A stretch of 64,000 nt of DNA from Corynespora cassiicola (taxonomy: Eukaryota > Ascomycota > Dothideomycetes > Pleosporales > Corynesporascaceae), in NCBI GenBank assembly GCA_022059125.1, contig JAEUWY010000012.1, positions 2,480,001-2,544,000 on the forward strand, given 5' to 3'. Below the pieces are notes generated by a model. The model was given only the letters and a program-made list of their open reading frames with translations, was not told where the DNA came from and did no database searches. Below, piece by piece: positions 60,129-64,000 of the stretch (its first letter is position 1; the number at the start of each line of letters is the position of its first letter). The translations under genes were made by a program, and so were the position numbers.

Positions 60129-63100
60129 CCCGGAAATTAGTGGGAAAATCAAGAACAACACAATTGAGCAACATGGGAATCATAACACGGTTGCTGGCGT
60201 ATATTACGGCTTGGGCGAGTCAAAATCCGATATAATTATGGTATTTGGAATTTTGACAGCTAACAGATGAAAATTCCATCCGCCGCAATGCTTTTCTAGA
60301 AGAATACAAGTGGGAGGACAAGGTTCCGAGATACGACGATGATATATTTGGAAAGGAAAGAGCCGAAGGAATTCTCCAAGATCACTACTTCAAGAAGTGC
60401 TTTGCCAAAGAAGAAGGTTTCACATTCATTTTGCAAGGAAAGCCTGGCTCTGGGAAAACTGCCACGATTAGCTACCTTTCTAGGCATGTGAGCGAGGCGA
60501 TGAACCTGCATTCGCCCATTGTGCAAGCTGAGGAGATGAGTCAGGATGACCTGAAATCAGAGATGACAGTAGCTTCAGTGTACCTCAGACTGAACGACCC
60601 ATCCCAGAGCGAACACGGAAGCATCCTAATGAGCTTTCTAGCCCAATTGTCTGATACCGTTACGGATAGTGCTGATCTTATGGACGAACTTTTCAAGAAA
60701 TTCAAGCATAGAAAACCACCTCCTGCAAAAGAAGTGTCTGAAAAGCTTGTCTCAGTGTTGAATCACATGAAACCGGCATGCCTTTTCGTCGATGCTCTAG
60801 ACGAGTGCAAGGCCGACGTAAGATATCACTTACTGACTTGCCTGGCCGAAATACAATCAAAATCCCAAGTTGGCCTGGTTCTGACCAGTAGAGCTAATCA
60901 TTATGATTGGAAGAGATATTTCAATCAGAATTACGAAATCTACCGGTTGAAGGCACACGAGAATGATATCAAGACATATCTTCGACGTGAGTTAAACAAA
61001 TGCGAGGCGAAATGGGCACAAGATCGACACTATCGTGTAAAAGTAATGGACACGATCGTGAGAGCGTCAAGTGGAGTGTAAGTCGCTTTTGCCCGAAGGT
61101 TATAAGCTGTCTAACTATCAAAGCTTCCTGCTTTCAAAGCTTCATTTCAGTTACCTAGACAAAAAAGGTGGTACAATAGCCCTTGAGGCAGATTTGAAGA
61201 CGATCGCTACCACGTCACGGGATATCTGGGATAACCAGGACAACTACGTGGACATTTTTGCTGAGGAGTATAAGCGAAACATAGAGAGAATCATAACGCA
61301 AGAAGATTTCAATGAAAGAAGAAGAGCTCAGTTGACGATTGGAGCTATCAGAGAGGCCTATCGACCATTATCAACCGAAGAGCTGCGTGGATTGCACAGA
61401 ATCCGACTTGGTAATAATCCTATAATGGAGGACCTACTTGACTGGAATATCATAGCCAGCTCATGCCATGGACTAGTGGAGGTTGATGAGCTATCCAGTG
61501 TCTCACTCATACATGCTTCACTTCTGGAGTACCTCAAGTCAAGCCAGGGTAGACAACAAATTGGAAATTACCACGAGAGTTTGGGCATCATATGTGTTGT
61601 CTATTTAACATCGGGCTCTGTTGACGGTGCAGTCTGTGCCGACAAGCCGTCGCTAAAGGCCCGTACCGATGAATGGCCATTCCTGACCTACGCTGCGAGA
61701 TACTGGTCTTATCACCTCCGGGCTTTCGAAAAGCTCTACAACGATAGTCATGTGTCGAGTGGTTCCAAGGATCTCTACCGACATATAATGAACTTCTTGA
61801 GGAATAACACGAACGTTGAGTGCGCCGTACAGATCACAATGTTTGAAGATCGCGCTTTCAAAATCTCGCCTCGACAAGCATCTGACATATCAAAGAATTC
61901 TCAACTTTCTATCCTGATTGTAAAGGAAGACTTCCAGGACCACGCAATCGACCCATTTACTCCAAATCTTACCAGTGGTCTTCATCTCGCATGCGAACTT
62001 GGATTCGAAGTATTAGTTAAGCGTCTTCTAGAAGAGAATGATGCAGTGGCGCGTGAGAAGATGCTACATTGTCCAAATTCGATTAAGCATACACCGCTAC
62101 ATCTAGCGGTATTCTCTGGCAAACTGCCTATCGTCAGGATTTTGCTAGAAGCTGGAGCGCCTTGCAATGCCTTGTGCGCCATGAACATCAACCCTTTCCA
62201 CCTAGCGATATTTTTTTCGCAAAGACACATCGCAGAAGTTATCTTAAAAAAGTCAATGAATCAAAAAGAACTGGTCAATACAGCAACGATTGGAACCAGC
62301 TGGAAAACAGAAGCATACACCGAACTCAGGGTCGGAATCTCTGAAGGAGTTCTGATCCCTGAAGAATCGAAGGTGTGGAATCAGGTCCACGGTCGTACTC
62401 CGCTTATAACTGCTGCTCGAAACGGAGATATTGAAATGCTAAAAACAATCTTGTCAATTGACGGAGTTGACAAGTATGCACGAGACTCAGCAGGTGAGCA
62501 CTGTTTGCACAGAGCTGCGAAGAAAGGCCACCTCCAGGTACTCAAGGAGCTTGTCGCAGTAGGCATGGGACCGGGCGATAAAGTAACAGGGGGAACTAGA
62601 GTCGGCTACAATGCACTTCACCTCGCGAGTCACTATGATCGCAATTTAGATGTGGTGGCATGGCTCACCAAGGAATACCCTAATCTGTGCTTCGAAATAG
62701 CGCAAGATGGCCAGACTCCGCTGCACATGGCCGCGTTCTGGGGCCTCATGAAAAATGTGCAGCAAATCCTCGCATGTCTCAATCCGCCAATAGTTCCCAC
62801 CCTTATCAACAAAATGGACAAAGAAGGGAATACCGCCCTACATCTAGCAGCTAAGAATAAAAATAGCACATGCTTAGAATTTCTTCTTCAGCAGGATGGT
62901 GTCGACATCATGGCTCGCAACAAAGACGGTTTCACACCACTGCACAATGCGGCCAGGTCTGGTTCCAGTAGCTGTGTTGAATGTTTGCTACAGAAAACAA
63001 ACCGGCTTGTGCTTCAGAAGGACTTGAACCTTCTTGTACTGGCTGCATATAGCAACGATATCAGAACATTCAAGATGCTGTGGTCACAAGATGACATTCG

Positions 63101-63194
63101 TCGGGACAAAATACCGGAAGCTTACAATTCTCTGGAAGAGAACAAAGCATCAAAAGAAATACTTGAGCTTATACAAGAGTGGATGCCGGAGTAG
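60121..63194 (+). CDS. NACHT-ankyrin NLR receptor with N-terminal amyloid-type motif
   Basis: I model three exons: 60121-60198, 60260-61077 and 61124-63194, giving 988 aa. Intron 2 (46 nt, GTAAGT...CTAAC...AAAG) is convincing: it joins SSGV to FLLSKLHF, as in this family. Intron 1 (61 nt, GTATAT...GACAG) is the only donor/acceptor pair I found that keeps frame. Exon 1 is nearly just the motif N13-T-I-E-Q-H-G-N-H-N-T-V-A-G26. The NACHT NTPase follows: Walker A GKPGSGKT at 86-93, Walker B LFVDALDEC with D204/D207/E208, and sensor LTSR at 234-237. A winged-helix-like segment (about 368-450: RPLSTEELRGL, CHGLVEVD, LIHASLLEYL) precedes about nine ankyrin repeats (about 582-960). Ankyrins should sense a ligand, NACHT oligomerises, and the N-terminal motif templates the effector at 57268-58219. 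All key residues are present and no RIP stops are seen. Exon 1 is the least certain part. Confidence 0.87.
60157..60198 (+). other. amyloid-type motif of the NLR N-terminus
   Basis: Residues 13-26 match effector repeat r1 at N, I (+2), H (+5), G (+6) and N (+9). The G-x-x-N-x-V core resembles the RHIM-like core of fungal PP motifs. The motif ends exactly at the exon 1 boundary. Confidence 0.6.
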
Positions 63195-63321
63195 CTAGTT
63201 AGCGTTATTATGTCTAGAAGCAGAAGTTCAGGAAGCTAGTTGGATCAAGGTATACTGGCTTCTAGTGCCCCGAATGAAGCTACTTAGGCTTTCTGGATCT
63301 AATGATAGAACTATTCGACGT

Positions 63322-63327
63322 AATAAA
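63322..63327 (+). terminator. candidate polyadenylation signal of the NLR gene
   Basis: AATAAA lies 128 bp downstream of the NLR stop, at the point where composition turns AT-rich again. Confidence 0.4.
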
Positions 63328-63339
63328 ATTTCAAGCTTT

Positions 63340-64000
63340 TTCTCTAAGCTTTACTTAGCTAAAACTACATATAAAGAGGTAATATAAAAAAGTGTATAGA
63401 ATAATTATATATTTTAAACTTATAATATAAACTATAAGCAGATAGTTACTAGAAGTAAGTAGCTATTAAAAAAGCTATAGATTTTTTTTTCTTTTAGCTG
63501 TGCTGGGCTAGAACTAAATAGTAAATTTAAATTAATAAAAAAAACAGAAATAATACTAGTTAGATATTTAATAAAACAGTAACTAAAAGTTAAAAAAAAG
63601 GATTAAATAATTAAAAATTAAATAAGTAATTTTTATTTTATAAATTTAGTAGTTTACTAGTTTATAAATTTATTACTACGTAAATTATAAATTGTAAATT
63701 ATAGATTATAAAAGTAGTAGCTAAAAAAAATTACTATTTTAAAGTTTTAAAATTTTAAAATCTAAAACTAACAACTGTTAAAGCTGTGCTATAAACTATA
63801 AGTAAAACTAAAAAGCAAATAGCTGCTTAGATTAACTTTTAGAAATAAATACTTAGTAAAATTATATAAGTAAAATAATATATAATATATTATATAGATT
63901 TCTTTGTTAGTAGTAAAGTATAATAAATTAATAGTTAATTCTAAATAATAGATTTACTAATAAAGTAAATATAATTATATTAAATAATTATGTAAACTAT
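63340..64000 (+). repeat. next copy of the unidentified repeat, running off the window
   Basis: After an AT-rich transition, an end module appears at about 63470-63535 (CTTTTAGCTGTGCTGGGCTA). It is followed by the subterminal palindromic stretch (63600-63770) and the internal module from 63780. The order is the same as the inverted copy ending at 57228, so the right gene island is enclosed by two copies facing away from it. A second isochore begins here. Confidence 0.65.

Noticed and set aside
63340..64000. Telomere proximity
   Set aside because: No TTAGGG arrays are present anywhere in the window.

Overview
The window comes from a filamentous ascomycete (Pezizomycotina). Genes carry short GT-AG introns of about 46-61 nt. 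Roughly 55 kb of the 64 kb is extremely AT-rich and bears the mark of repeat-induced point mutation (RIP): CpA and TpG are almost absent, TpA is very common, and old coding frames are broken mainly by Gln-to-stop and Trp-to-stop changes. I cannot name the genus.

Layout. (1) 1-2080 is a left gene island. It holds the 3' part of a decayed MFS sugar/quinate-type transporter (2-695, +) and an intact gene for a small secreted DUF3237 protein (1248-1802, -). (2) About 2080-57265 is a RIP-degraded isochore of nested transposons. One Ty3/Gypsy family (352-bp LTRs, 5-bp target duplications) is present as four near-full copies and one 3' fragment: D (3048-27128, +), B (15546-22719, -, inside D), E (28414-46509, -), C (31327-38501, +, inside E) and F (50943-52638, +). 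A second Gypsy family, G (5463-15187, -, 219-bp LTRs), also sits in D. Four Fot1/pogo-type DNA transposons of two families, one Tc1-like element (52870-54990), and copies of an unidentified repeat whose end module faces both isochore borders complete it. (3) 57268-63194 is a right gene island with two divergent intact genes. (4) AT-rich repeat resumes after about 63300.

Main biological result. The two right-hand genes look like an amyloid-signalling NLR/effector pair. The minus-strand gene (57268-58219, one intron, 299 aa) has an N-terminal HeLo-like cell-death domain and, at its extreme C-terminus, two imperfect copies of a short N-x-I...G...N motif. The divergent plus-strand gene (60121-63194, two introns, 988 aa) is a NACHT-ankyrin NLR. 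Its first 26-codon exon carries a third copy of the motif. This is the layout of HET-s/NWD2 and HELLP/PNT1 systems: ligand sensing opens the receptor, its N-terminal motif templates the effector's C-terminal motif into an amyloid fold, and the HeLo-like domain is activated at the membrane. The motif has a RHIM-like G-x-x-N core, but I cannot assign it to a named class.

A second unusual result is a conserved antisense gene in the 352-bp-LTR Gypsy family. It lies between pol and the 3' LTR, is 714 bp long in three copies, and encodes a CxxC...CxxC protein of about 237 aa. Its stop faces the pol stop across about 82 bp in every near-full copy.
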